Part shown: positions 45,540 to 56,132 of the stretch, piece by piece
Layout: the number at the start of each line of letters is the position of its first letter
How positions within the stretch are numbered: position 1 is the stretch's first letter
NCBI GenBank assembly: GCA_016271365.2
Contig: CM057453.1
Location: 1,088,281,001 to 1,088,345,000 of the forward strand
Source: Neoceratodus forsteri
Lineage: Eukaryota; Chordata; Ceratodontiformes; Ceratodontidae
DNA length: 64,000 bases
Direction: 5' to 3'
Notes under the pieces: model-generated
Databases searched by the model: none
The model's input: only the letters and a program-made list of their open reading frames with translations
Told to the model about the DNA's origin: nothing
Translations under genes and position numbers: made by a program

Positions 45540-46683
45540 AACACTATTGTATAGCTACAATTCCTTGAATGAGATTCTTCCTTACCTCCGAGAGTGGGCT
45601 TTGTCATTATGGACCCATTTTCTCGGACACATCATCTCACACTATAATCTGAGCTATCTCTTCTATACTGATGACACCCAGTTGTATATTGCTTCTGATT
45701 CACTTAATGGTTTGTACCTCTCCATTCCTTTCTCCTGTCCTTCTGTCTTACCCAAGTAAAAGAATAGCTCAATGCGAATTTCTTAAAATTACATTTATCC
45801 AACACTACATACAGAAGCTTCTTTGATCAATATTCCGTAACCCAGATCTTGTCTTGTCCTTCCCTGTATCACATATCTGTAAAATGTATTTCTGTAATTT
45901 CCAGTTACCCATGTCTGCAACTTCCTGGACCATAAGTTCTGATTCATGCCTTTATATAATTTCAACTTGACTATTATAACTCTTTCTTCTAGAGCATTCA
46001 TATGTCTCAGTTTTCCAGCCAACATCATGTCCAAATAAGAGCTAACTAAATCATTACCTTCATTATGAGATTTGGCCATTTAGTAACCTACTGACCATGA
46101 CCTGCACTGACTTCCAGGCTCATTCTGGATTCTATCATTACCTTACTCATTTTTAAAAATAATTAATGAATGTGCTGCCATTTTCCTCATTGATCTAATC
46201 TTCATTATACCCCCTCATATGCTCTCTATTCTCTTCTAAGACTGGTCTTTCTATTCTTTCTATCAAAATATCCACAGTTGGTAATAGAACCTTCCTTTCT
46301 GCTACTCCCACAATCTGAAACAGCTTTTCAGTTTATTTAATGGGGATAGATAAGCTGAGATCTACAGCAATATCTCATCTTTAGTAGGGTTCTACCCATT
46401 TTTACTGCAGGGTGGGCATTAGCACAAGAGGTTAAGTGACCTGTTCAAGGTCATGCAGCACATGAGTGGCTCTAGCAAGATTTAAACCTTGGTCTTCTGT
46501 GTCTTCTCATTTCCAAACCAGTGCTCTAGCCACTGAACTGTGCTGGCTCCTGCACCTTACCTGTCAGTCTATCTTGAACCTCTTCAGGTCTGCCCTGAAA
46601 AGACATCTTATCCCACCACCACTCAGTCCAGTTTATTTTCCTTTGTCATCTATTTGCTTATTCTGGCTACTGTGTGTACTGTA
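45540..46683 (+). mobile_element. degenerate L2-like LINE, split by a SINE
   Basis: The palm box survives as LFYTDDTQLYIASDSL near 45658-45705. Much later come RTFLSATPTI near 46287-46318 and, after the SINE at 46405-46553, LNLFRSALKRHL near 46573-46608, the usual C-terminal helix. All other sequence is broken by stops. An AT-rich end with TTATTTATTTATTTATT follows, although part of this belongs to the neighbouring inverted tail. Confidence 0.65.
46405..46553 (-). mobile_element. tRNA-derived MIR-like SINE
   Basis: On the minus strand CAGTTCAGTGGCTAGAGC fits the A-box region and GGTTTAAATCT the B box. A typical MIR-like segment follows, TGACCTTGAACAGGTCACTT and AACCTCTTGTGC. It separates two conserved blocks of the L2-like LINE, so it inserted after that copy. 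Confidence 0.72.
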
Positions 46684-46790
46684 TTATTTATTTATTTATT
46701 TTCATTTTGGTAACCGGGTAGACTCACTAAGACCATGACAGTCCCTTTTTCAGGGGTGACCCAGAATTAATTACAGATAAACGTTCCATA
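46683..46790 (-). mobile_element. family X LINE 3' end, tail only
   Basis: The minus strand reads GGGTCACCCCTGAAAAAGGG, a TAGTGAGTCTACCCGGTTAC block and CAAAATGAAAATAAATAAAT. It matches the ends at 27786-28377 and 60265-60360. No protein-coding part is attached. Confidence 0.65.
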
Positions 46791-47759
46791 GATTTGCACA
46801 TAGTATTCTGTTTAAATTTGCATTTTGCTGTAATAGTTGATACAATGGCCCAGATATTCAAAAGGGTTGCGCATGGCGCAACAGTGTTGCACCATGCACA
46901 ACCCACTCATGTGCCCCAGCACGATATTCAAAAGGGAAAAGTGCGAAGCACAAATACCGATCTTGGAGCACATCAGTAATGTATGCAGGCACAGATGGGG
47001 TGTGCCTATAACGGCACAGCCAATATTCAGCCCGGATGTGCAGAGCCATGCATGCACAACCCTACCAAAGCAGCACAAGTTATGCCAAAAAAAGGAACAA
47101 CTGATGGTGACCCACAGGTGAGCTGTCGCATTGCAGAGCACAACACGGCAGCTGCCGCCTGTGGTGTGCCAAGTTCTGGCTGCACCTGGTGGCACCCCCC
47201 ATGCCTGATGGCAGGCATCTGCATAAAATAAATCCATCGTCCAATATCCCTGGTGGTCCAGTGGACCACTTTCTGCCGGAACACGGGCATTTGTAAAGAA
47301 AATCCATCATCCAATATCCCTGGTGGTCCAGTGGACTGCTATCTGCCCAATCATTGGCATTTGTCAAAGAAAAATAATCCCAATATCCCTGGTGGTCTAG
47401 TGGTGCCCCCCCACCTGCCCACTGAGCCCCATCGCCCCGCTCCCCCAGGTCAGCCGGCGGGTGGCAGCACCCCACCCGCCTGCCACCTCACCGCCCACTG
47501 ACTGACACCTCGGTAGGGCTGCAGGCCCATTGGTTCACAGCATTAGCCAATGGGTGTGCAGCCCATACCATTACAGATTCCAGATATGTGACACATATCT
47601 GGAATGGGATGGTCGGCTGCACGCCCATTGGCTCACGCCAGAACCAATGGGCCTCGCAGCTCCTACTGAGGTGTCAGTCAGTGTGGGCGGGCAGCAGCCG
47701 GGTGGGGTGCTGCCATCCACTGGCTGACCGGGGAGCAGGGTGGTGGGGCTCAGTGGGTG

Positions 47760-48320
47760 GGTGGGGGCACCACTAGACCACCAGGGATATTGGGATTATT
47801 TTTCTTTGACAGATGCCAATGATTGGGCAGATAGCAGTCCACTGGACCACCAGGGATATTGGACAATGGATTTTCTTTACAAATGCCCACAATCGGGCAG
47901 ATAGTAGTCCACTGGACCACCGGGGATATTGGACGATGGATTTTCTTTATACAGATGCCTGCGATCAGGCAGATAGTGGTCCACTGGACCACCAGGGATA
48001 TTGGACGATGGATTTTCTTTACAAATGCCTGCAATCGGGCAGAAAGCGGTCCACTGGACCAACAGGGATATTGGAAGTATTTTTTTCTTTACAAATGCCT
48101 GCGATCGGGCAGAAAGCGGTTCACTGGACCACCAGGGTTATTGGAAGTATTTTTTCTTTACAAATGCCTGCGATCAGGCAGAAAGTAGTCCACTGAACCA
48201 CCAGGGATATTGAAAGTATTTTTTCTTTACAAATGCCTGTGATCGGGCAGAAAGTGGTCCACTAGACCACCAGGGATATAGGAAATGTTCTTTTTTATAC
48301 AGATGCCTGCGATTGGGCTG
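47760..48320. repeat. eight tandem about-70-bp units in the FB3 right arm
   Basis: ACTGGACC or a one-base variant recurs at 47772, 47841, 47911, 47983, 48053, 48123, 48192 and 48261, a period of 69-72 bp. The unit includes ATATTGGA...GGATTTTCTTTA, CAAATGCCTGCGATCGGGCA and GAAAGCGGTCC. It is the inverse of the three-unit array at 47235-47410. Confidence 0.92.
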
Positions 48321-48464
48321 CATGGGGCGTCAGTCCCCGATGGCTGCTGCCCGACAGGGCGCCAGGTGCAAGTCGTCGGGGATCAGCGCACCTGCATGCA
48401 AATGACGCTGAATCCTGGTTCACTAAGCACTGACTCATAATTAATCTTAAAAAAAAAAAAAACA

Positions 48465-49058
48465 ATGCTCTTTGCCCACCCCCAAAATAAATCCAGAAAT
48501 TATCCACTCCAAGTCCACTCCAGCTCAAAACTCCCAATTGAGCAAGTCCTCTCATATAAATACCTAGGGATAACTTTTGACCCTACTATCTCATTTCATG
48601 CCCACATCTCTGCCCTTGCCTCAGCTGCTAACACTCGGCTGGGCATCCTTTACCGTCATAAAAACTATCTCCCCTCTGACGCCCTCCGACTCGCTGTCAT
48701 GTCTTCTGTTCTATCCTTAGTTGACTATGGCCTACCTGTGTATGGGGCAGCTGACCAGACCACCCTCCACAAGATCTGCCTCACCTTAAACAAAGCATAT
48801 AGGCTGATAACTGGGGCACCTAGACTAACTCATACCTGCCAACTATACACCCTGGCTAATCTACTCAACCTAGATGAACGCCTCTATTACCAAACCTGCC
48901 TCCTCACTGAAAAGTCTCTCCTTGGGCTATCCCCACCTGGTCTGACTGCCTCTATCCACCGAGCTAACCCTCTAGTGCACACCCAAATCTCCTGCAAAAC
49001 TGCACTGGTTGTACTGAGGCCAAGAACCTCGCAAGGGCAAAGGGGCATGCCCCTATAG
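48465..49058 (+). pseudogene. LINE-D RT thumb and C-terminal region
   Basis: A 197-aa open frame covers the region downstream of the RT catalytic box. It aligns by eye with LINE-B (58631-59300) and LINE-C (62400-63090): YLGI, ANTRLG, DYGL, LITGAPRLTHTC. It is probably not expressed, as the upstream protein is absent. Its long open frame suggests a relatively young insertion. Confidence 0.85.
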
Positions 49059-49499
49059 AGCTCCTACTTGATATAACACTCTCCCCTCCAGTTTCACTGA
49101 TGCCTCCACGATCTCTCACTTTAAAACACTCCTTAGAAAACACCTGCTCACTACTCGCAGTTGCTGCTGCTTCTAAGTCCTTTTCCTATTCTTGTCTAGA
49201 CAAGGCTCACTGAGCGGCTCACAGACCTTCTGACTATCTCTACCTATATTTGCCTCTCCCCTCCCCACATGCCTCTACACTGATTTTCCTCCACCTAGCT
49301 GCCTCTGTAGCCTACTGCACTATTCGTCTTGTATCAACTATTTAATGTAATCCTGTACAATCCTGTAATGCTCAACTGTAATGGTATGGAATTCCTTGGT
49401 CCGACTCATGCTTTTCCAACTCGCCTTGTCTCTTAACAGTACACTGTTTTTCTTGTATGTATGTTGTTTACACTGTTTTGTCCTCTCTGTGATGAGGTA

Positions 49500-49528
49500 C
49501 CTTTGTAAATGAGCCTCTGGCTCAAAGG
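49500..49528 (+). other. LINE-D 3' bulged hairpin
   Basis: CCTTT pairs with AAAGG and GAGCC pairs with GGCTC around a TCT loop, with GTAAAT bulged on the 5' side. The same fold is present in LINE-B, LINE-C and the tail-only copy. Probably the RT recognition element. Confidence 0.6.
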
Positions 49529-49884
49529 TTGTTAAACTGATGTTCCAATAAATAAATAAATAGGGCCATAATGACATGCAAATAGTCCCATGTGTGCCTT
49601 GCATACATTATGGCCCCATTTGCATCTCAGGTTTTGAATATCTCAGTTGCTGTGCTTGGCACAATGGAACTTGCACTAGCGCATCTCCATGCTCCACTCT
49701 GGCCACTTGCGCTGGTGCAGTGCCACTGCACCATGCACACTGGGGGTGGCCAGGGTGTGATATTCAAAGCTGCTGAGCCATGGTGCAGCTCCATTGAATA
49801 TCGCCCAGTCCACACCCCTACGCAGCCAAGTTGAGCTGCACCCAGGCTTGTGCCACAGCCTGGCACAGTTTGAATATCTGGGCC

Positions 49885-52497
49885 AATGTGTTTCATGTTT
49901 AGAGGGTTATAGTTATATTAGGAAGCATGCTGAGGTTCACTTTGTGCAAATGATGCAATATAGAAGGAAACTGTATTGTACTAATGAAAATGACATGGTC
50001 TTTTGTACAATTTACAACAAAGTGGTTCACAGTATATTCTTGTTTTTTTCCTTTCACCCTCCAGGAAGACTCAGCTGTCTTACCTGTGTAGTCCTTACTA
50101 GCATAGCCAAAACTAACTACCCTGATGTCTGATCTGCAACTGTAGAATTTTAGTAAATCCACAGACCTTTAGCTTCATCCACAAGTCAAAGAGAGCTCCT
50201 CTCACTTACCTCTATATTCATGCCCAGTCCTCCAGTTGGGATAGCACATGAGTTCTTTCCTCTGGCCATTTATCCCCATGGGAACTCCATACATCACCTT
50301 GCACTTGTGATTAAGAATGCCGTTGTCAGTGCCTGTTGTGATTTGCTGCTCAGCCTCCTCCAGAGGAAGGCCTGGATCTCCCAGAAGAATGAACGACATA
50401 CTGCCTCTTCACCATTGGGTTGGTTCCATGAAGCCTGCAATTTTGCAAAATATCTGTCAGACTATCTGTCACTGTCTGTTATGCAATGGGATATGATATA
50501 TGTGTATAAGAAATTCACCACTGCAGCTTGCTTTATGACTTTGAAGACTAGGTTGGTTTTGCTTGTGTTGACAACAGAGAACTGAATACAATCAGTTATG
50601 TAGAACATTAACGTGGGCTGTGGGCTAAAGATTTTGCCCATCAGTGCACCTATCCACAGCTTTGCTAAAGATTTCTTCTTTGAATTTTATATAAATGTTT
50701 ATTCCTTTATGTTGGAAGCATGCTCAAATTTAGTGGTGTCCTGGTTTTCATACAGCCCTGTTACAAAATGATCACCACTTTCACAATCCTGAAACAGACC
50801 AGTGTTTCTGCATACATTGCTTTGTATGTCTAGCTTCAAAGCACATGTCAGAAATGCTCTCACTTGTGCAGAAACTTTTAAGAAAGAAACCCCCTATCTT
50901 GTATCATGTCCACAGCATTTTCAGTTCAAAGTTCACATTATTTGAAGGGTTCTGGATGATCATATTTAAAAAAACTGTAGGAGTTTAGTGCTTCAGCACT
51001 GGCCTGAAAGGTAGATATTGCCAAACTCAGAAATGTGGTAAAGGTAATCTTTCACACACTAAGGCTATTTTGACATACTTGGCAGAACATGATAGTGACC
51101 TAGATACAATACCCACCTGGCCTACATAAAGTTTACAGTTTGGTATTTCCTGATTTGTTTATGATGAATTTGCTTTGCAAGTGCATCTAAGCATACTTGA
51201 AAAAAAATCATATTTCACATTTATCTAGTTGATTGACTGGATTTTCATATCTTCTCTAGATTTGTCAAGTGCCACACTTGTGCAGTACATTTGGACAACC
51301 CACTCAGTTCAGAGGCATTAGAACATATCTGGAACTTCACTTTTTTAGATAAGCATATTAACAGTAGCAGAAACTACACTAGGGCAGACTGCAAAAGTTC
51401 CATAGTTTGTATTCAAACACCCACACATTTGTTTACTCAGTATCTTCCAAGCACTGCTATTTCCATCAACTCAGCCCCATCAGTATGTGTTGCATTGTTT
51501 ATCAGGATATGTGATGCTGTTATATGTCATTATGGAAAATATAATGCTGTATATGTGAAGACTTCTCTAGTGCATGACTGAAATATTTTCTCTACTCCCA
51601 GTCTATTAGTATTGTGAAACATGATACATTCTTGACATGAACATTGTGTATGCACTCCCAGGCCAGCTTAGCACTCATGGAGGACTACTGTTGTCACTCT
51701 GTGACTACTCTTCCCAACTAGCTTGGTCATTTTGGTTCTTGGAAGACATGGTTCTTACTTCAGTGGCTGTAAGATCTTGAAATAAATTCCTCCAGCCCCT
51801 AAAACAGTCATATCACATGTAACAATGAAAAAAATCTGGTCTGGAAATGAACGCTCAGATGTACTAGGATCACACAGTATGTGCCTCTCTTGTAAACGCA
51901 AAATCCAATTACCATTCTAGATTGGATCAAGCTCGTATGAATGTCACAATGACAAAAAAAAAATGTATTTGGTCTGGTTAATAGTCCCTTAAAACATGTG
52001 TCTGCTAGTTCCTTTGTTCAGACTGACTGAATGCTGCCACACATGCTAATTTTGGTTAAAAGGAAGGTTTCAGTGTTGCATTCAGTTTCCTGTAGAGCCA
52101 GTGAACCTTATGAAATTGTTTCTCCTCTAGACCATGTATTAGATAGCACTAAACCATTTTGAAATGAAATACCACTACTGTTTTCTAGCACCAATACTAT
52201 GGCCAGTCCACATGATCTGTTAGCCAACAAAATCCTTACAGAATTTGCCCTTAAGCATAGCCCAGAATATTCAATTTTGTGTTTTGAATTTCTTTGCTTA
52301 AAGGGGAAACTAGGTGTGCCAGGTCCCACACATGCTGAAAGCGGGTGAAAAGATCTTTCAAACAAGATATTAGGCTTACCTGTAGGTGTGAGAAGCCCTG
52401 AGATACAATTATCTAAAACATTTTCTGCATTTGTAAATGTATATGTACAAATTGTAAATTTGTTAAAACATTTGTAAGTTAAATCAAGGAAGCAGTA
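49885..52497. other. unannotated spacer
   Basis: No recognisable coding domain, element end or tandem repeat in 2.6 kb of AT-rich DNA. Confidence 0.5.
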
Positions 52498-52609
52498 CTT
52501 TCATGGTATCTTGAGACGGAAAGTGATGCCACTAGAGGAGAAACTGCACATTGAGAAGCACATGTTTACCACCAGTGACCTCACTTTCTGTCTCAAGATT
52601 CCATGAAAG
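52498..52609. mobile_element. short inverted-repeat element (112 bp)
   Basis: CTTTCATGGTATCTTGAGAC at the left is inverted at the right (GTCTCAAGATTCCATGAAAG), extending to about 38 bp with few mismatches. Possibly a small MITE. No target duplication seen. Confidence 0.5.
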
Positions 52610-52693
52610 GCCTTCTTTATAATTTCATTTACAGATTATTTAAATATTTACTTCTCAGGACTGCTGGCATCAATGGGTAAGCCCATTACCTCT

Positions 52694-52833
52694 CTGTGCA
52701 GAGCCCTCACCAAAGGGTGTACACTCCCTAACTGACCTAACATTTGCCTCTCATGTAGCGAGGCTCAATATGTAGAAGGTGAAACATTAAGTTTGTTAGT
52801 GATGGTACACCTGTCAGTAAGGGCTCTGCACAG
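52694..52833. mobile_element. short hairpin MITE (140 bp)
   Basis: CTGTGCAGAGCCCT at the left is perfectly inverted at the right (AGGGCTCTGCACAG). Weaker similarity continues through GGTGTACA and CTAAC blocks to the centre. Confidence 0.5.
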
Positions 52834-53489
52834 CAGTTTTTGCACTGATTCACATTTTGAAATAAATGAAATATTTATTGGTAGTTCCTTGTGAGTATGT
52901 TTTAATTTTTTACCCTACATCCTCAGTGCTGTACTTTGTTTTTTCCATACTTCAGATCTGGAAATTGGCACCGCTGTCCTGCAAGTGGTCCCTTTTTCTT
53001 TGTTTTAAGCCCCAATACCTCATCTGAATGATCTTTTAATGGGCTTTAAGAATCTGAAGTATTTGGCACACTAACTCTCCAAGTTAGGTTTTATCATGTT
53101 CCTTCTATCTTTAAAGCAGCCTTTACTGTTTCTTTGTAAAACAATCACGTGTTCCTGAATTTCTGACCTATTGCATAGCTCATCTATTGTACCTGCTTTG
53201 TTATTTATTGCCAATGTACTGTGCTGCTGTAAACTGTGTAGCTGATAATTGTGTGCCTCTTGCCCCAGGTCTGTCATAACAATATGCATGTTCCTATGAA
53301 CTCTAATCTGCAAACCAAATAATAAAATACTGTTTTAAAATAGTTGAGAGTGCTGTGGCAAAACAGCTTATAGGAATTTGGGTTTGACAAATGTTATTGT
53401 AACCCCATCAACTAAGGTTTTCACCTCAGTAGATATAGCTACAGTGCTTTTGAAAGGTTTAAACAGGTTTCAGATGCAAGATGGTAGCG
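52834..53489. other. unannotated spacer
   Basis: No recognisable feature. Confidence 0.5.
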
Positions 53490-55600
53490 TATCTTTGTTT
53501 ACCAATCTGTTAATTTAGCAGACTGCCTTAAAATTTGTATGTTTCACTTGGCTAGCATATCTCCGTTTACCAATCTTTTAATTTAAGAGTGTTTTGGTTT
53601 GCTGTACTTGGGTTAACGCTTTGCCTGCTTAAACTGTATTCCTGCACTGTCTCCTGTTCCATACCATGTCTCTTAGTTACCCTTTTAGCTTTCTACAGGT
53701 GCCAGGACAAGTTTACTGATCTTTCTTGTCCTTGCCCCATAGTTAATCTCTGTCTCTCCTCTCTGCCATCTCTGGCTCTATTTCCCACACCCTCCGTTTT
53801 AGCTTCGTCCACCATCCTTGTCTTTCACCTTCTAAAGCTAACTGTGCTTCTCTGTTTTCTCTCTCCTAGATCTAGCTCTGACTGGGCCAGCCGTGTCCCT
53901 GCAGGCATGGCTGCGGCTCCACAAGGCTGCCATCTTAGCCTCCTCCTCAAGCCATTGCTGAGATCCAGCTCAGCCGGGTAAAACTACAGCCTGGGCTGGG
54001 GAAGCCGTGAGCAGCTGCCATTGGTCAAACGCTCACTGCTTCTCTCCCTGATTGGACTCCTGCTTCGGTCTCAGCATCTGATTGGCCTTTTTATGTCTCT
54101 TTGCCTTTCTATGCTTTCCGGGCTTCGCGCCCATTCAATTTAATAGCAGACTGCTGGAAAATTTGAATGCTTCACTGTGCTAATGTATCTCTGTTTACCA
54201 ATCTATTAATTTAGCAGACTACTGTAAAATGTGTATGTTTCACTGTGCTAGTGTATCTGTGTTTACCAATCTTTTAATTTAAGAGTGTTTTGGTTTGCTG
54301 TACTTGGGTTAACGCTTTGCCTGCTTAAACTGTATTCCTGCACTGTCTCCTCTTCCATACCATGTCTCTTAGTTACCCTTTTAGCTTTCTACAGGTGCCA
54401 GGACAAGTTTACTGATCTTTCTTGTCCTTGCCCCCCGCAGTTAATCTCTGTCTCTCCCTCTCTGCCATCTCTGGCTCTATTTCCCACACCCTCCGTTTTA
54501 GCTTCTGCGTCACCATCCTTTGTCTTTCACCTTCTAAAGCTAACTGTGCTTCTCTGTTTTCTCTCTCCTAGATCTAGCTCCTGACTGGGCCAGCCGTGTC
54601 CCTGCAGGCATGGCTGCGGCTCCACAAGGCTGCCATCTTAGCCTCCTCCTCAAGCCATTGCTGAGATCCAGCTCAGCCGGGTAAAACTACAGCCTGGGCT
54701 GGGGAAGCCGTGAGCAGCTGCCATTGGTCAAACGCTCACCGCTTCTCTCCCTGATTGGACTCCTGCTTCGGTCTCAGCATCTGATTGGCCTTTTTGTGTC
54801 TTTGCCTTTCTATGCTTTCCGGGCTTCGCGCCCATTCAATTTAATAGCAGACTGTTGAAAATTTGAATGCTTCACTGTGCTAATGTATCTCTGTTTACCA
54901 ATCTATTAATTTAGCAGACTGCTGTAAAATGTGTATGTTTCACTGTGCTAGTGTATCTGTGTTTACCAATCTTTTAATTTAAGAGTGTTTTGGTTTGCTG
55001 TACCTGGGTTAACGCTTTGCCTGCTTAAACTGTATTCCTGCACTGTCATCTCTTCCATACCCTGTGTCTCTTAATTACCCTTTTAGCTTTCTACAGTGTA
55101 ACACCTTGCCTTTCATGGCACCAGGACAAATTTACTGATCTATCTTGCCCTTGGCCACCCCTCCGCCCCCACAGTTAATCTGTCTCTCTCTCCCTGTCTG
55201 CCATCTCCAGCTCTATTTCCCATGCCCCCCATTTTAGCTTCTGCATCACCATCCTTTGTCTTTCACCTTCTCAAGCTAACTGCTTCTCTGTTTTCCCTCT
55301 CCTAGATCTAGCCCCTGACTGGGCCAGCTGTGTCCCTGCAGGTGCAGGTGCAGCCATGGCTCCACAAGCCTGCCGCCTTAGCCTCCTCCTCAAGCCACTG
55401 CCGAAATCCATCCCAGCCGGTTAAGACTACAGCCTGGGTCAGAGAAGCTGTGAGCAGCTGCTATTGGTCAAACACTCGCTGCTTCTCTCCCTGATTGGAC
55501 CCCTGCTTCGGTCTCAGCATCTGATTGGCCTTTTTATATCTATCTGCCTTTCTGTGTTTTCCGGGCTCAGCACCCATTCAATTTAATAGCAGACTGCCAG
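53490..55600 (+). promoter_or_regulatory. three tandem about-700-bp 5' units with CCAAT arrays
   Basis: GAGTGTTTTGGTTTGCTGTA recurs at 53587, 54283 and 54983 (periods 696 and 700). Each unit carries three ATTGG (inverted CCAAT) boxes at constant spacing: 54020/54051/54081, 54723/54754/54784 and 55463/55494/55524. They are followed by a CTTTTTATGTC or CTTTTTGTGTC segment. NF-Y sites one every 30-31 bp are typical of strong promoters. The 130-aa and 99-aa open frames here are the same repeat read twice and show no domain. Confidence 0.7.
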
Positions 55601-56132
55601 AAAATTTGCATATCCCCCCAACCCCCCTTCCAACCTTAATTAAATAGACCTTAGCTCCACCCACCTGCCATTAGGACCCTCCTTGACCAGCTTCACCTCT
55701 TATCCCTTGCTAGGACATCCCCCCACTCTGCCTACTCTCTCTCTCCTGCTCTCCACTATCCCTCCCTCGTACTGCTCCCTGCCTGTTCCTGTCATAGCAC
55801 CCCTTTTTTCCCACTCATGATCATGTCCTCCCTCAACAATCTGATCTCATTTCTCTTCTTTCTCACCTTTCTGCCTCCCCACTTCTACTTCCATTGAGCC
55901 TGCCACCCCTCACCCCCTTCTACCTTCCACTTAGTCATTTCCTACCACCACCTAGGCACACTACATTATGAACTCTGCCCTCTCCTGTGGCCCCTCTCTA
56001 TTATGGGTTGGCTGCCCCTGAGTACTCCTGTGTATGGTCTCATACACAGCATCGCCCTGTGACCTATGACAGAAACTTTGTATCTGTTCCAGCAAGCAAT
56101 GGAGATGTAATCTCGCCTACAATGAACTACGC
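55601..56132 (+). other. LINE-B leader region
   Basis: C/T-rich on the sense strand with many CTCCC and CCTCT runs, between the tandem units and the ORF start. No open frame of note. Interpreted as the remaining 5' UTR. Confidence 0.5.

Larger units (their letters stand above)
48409..49560 (+). mobile_element. LINE-D: 5'-truncated L2-group LINE in FB3
   Basis: It begins within the RT thumb (AESWFTKH, damaged by an A-run at 48450-48463). The open frame 48465-49058 reads MLFAHPQNKS, LSYKYLGITFDPTISFHAHI, LSLVDYGLPVYGAADQTTLH, YRLITGAPRLTHTCQLYTLA and LLTEKSLLGLSPPGL. A 3' UTR follows with the bulged hairpin at 49500-49528 and an AATAAATAAATAAAT tail. No RT catalytic core is present. Confidence 0.88.
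46847..49884 (+). mobile_element. FB3: foldback element, copy 3, with a nested LINE
   Basis: Ends are GGCCCAGATATTCAAA and, inverted, the identical GGCCCAGATATTCAAA, the best-preserved termini of the family. CAATG flanks both sides. The centre is a perfect 29-bp palindrome at 47577-47605. The left arm carries three and the right arm eight units of about 70 bp (47235-47410 and 47760-48320), each with GGTCCACTGGACCACCAGGG or its complement. A 1.15-kb LINE (48409-49560) interrupts the right arm. Without it the element would be about 1.9 kb. No protein is encoded by the foldback sequence. Confidence 0.85.

Noticed and set aside
47235..48320. Regular 70-bp repeats resembling a CRISPR array
   Set aside because: The entire unit is repeated, with no unique spacers, and the array appears inverted in the opposite arm of a eukaryotic foldback element.
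53589..54584. Two open frames of 130 and 99 aa with nearly the same sequence
   Set aside because: They are the same tandem 0.7-kb unit read twice. The third unit breaks the frame, so there is no sign of coding constraint.
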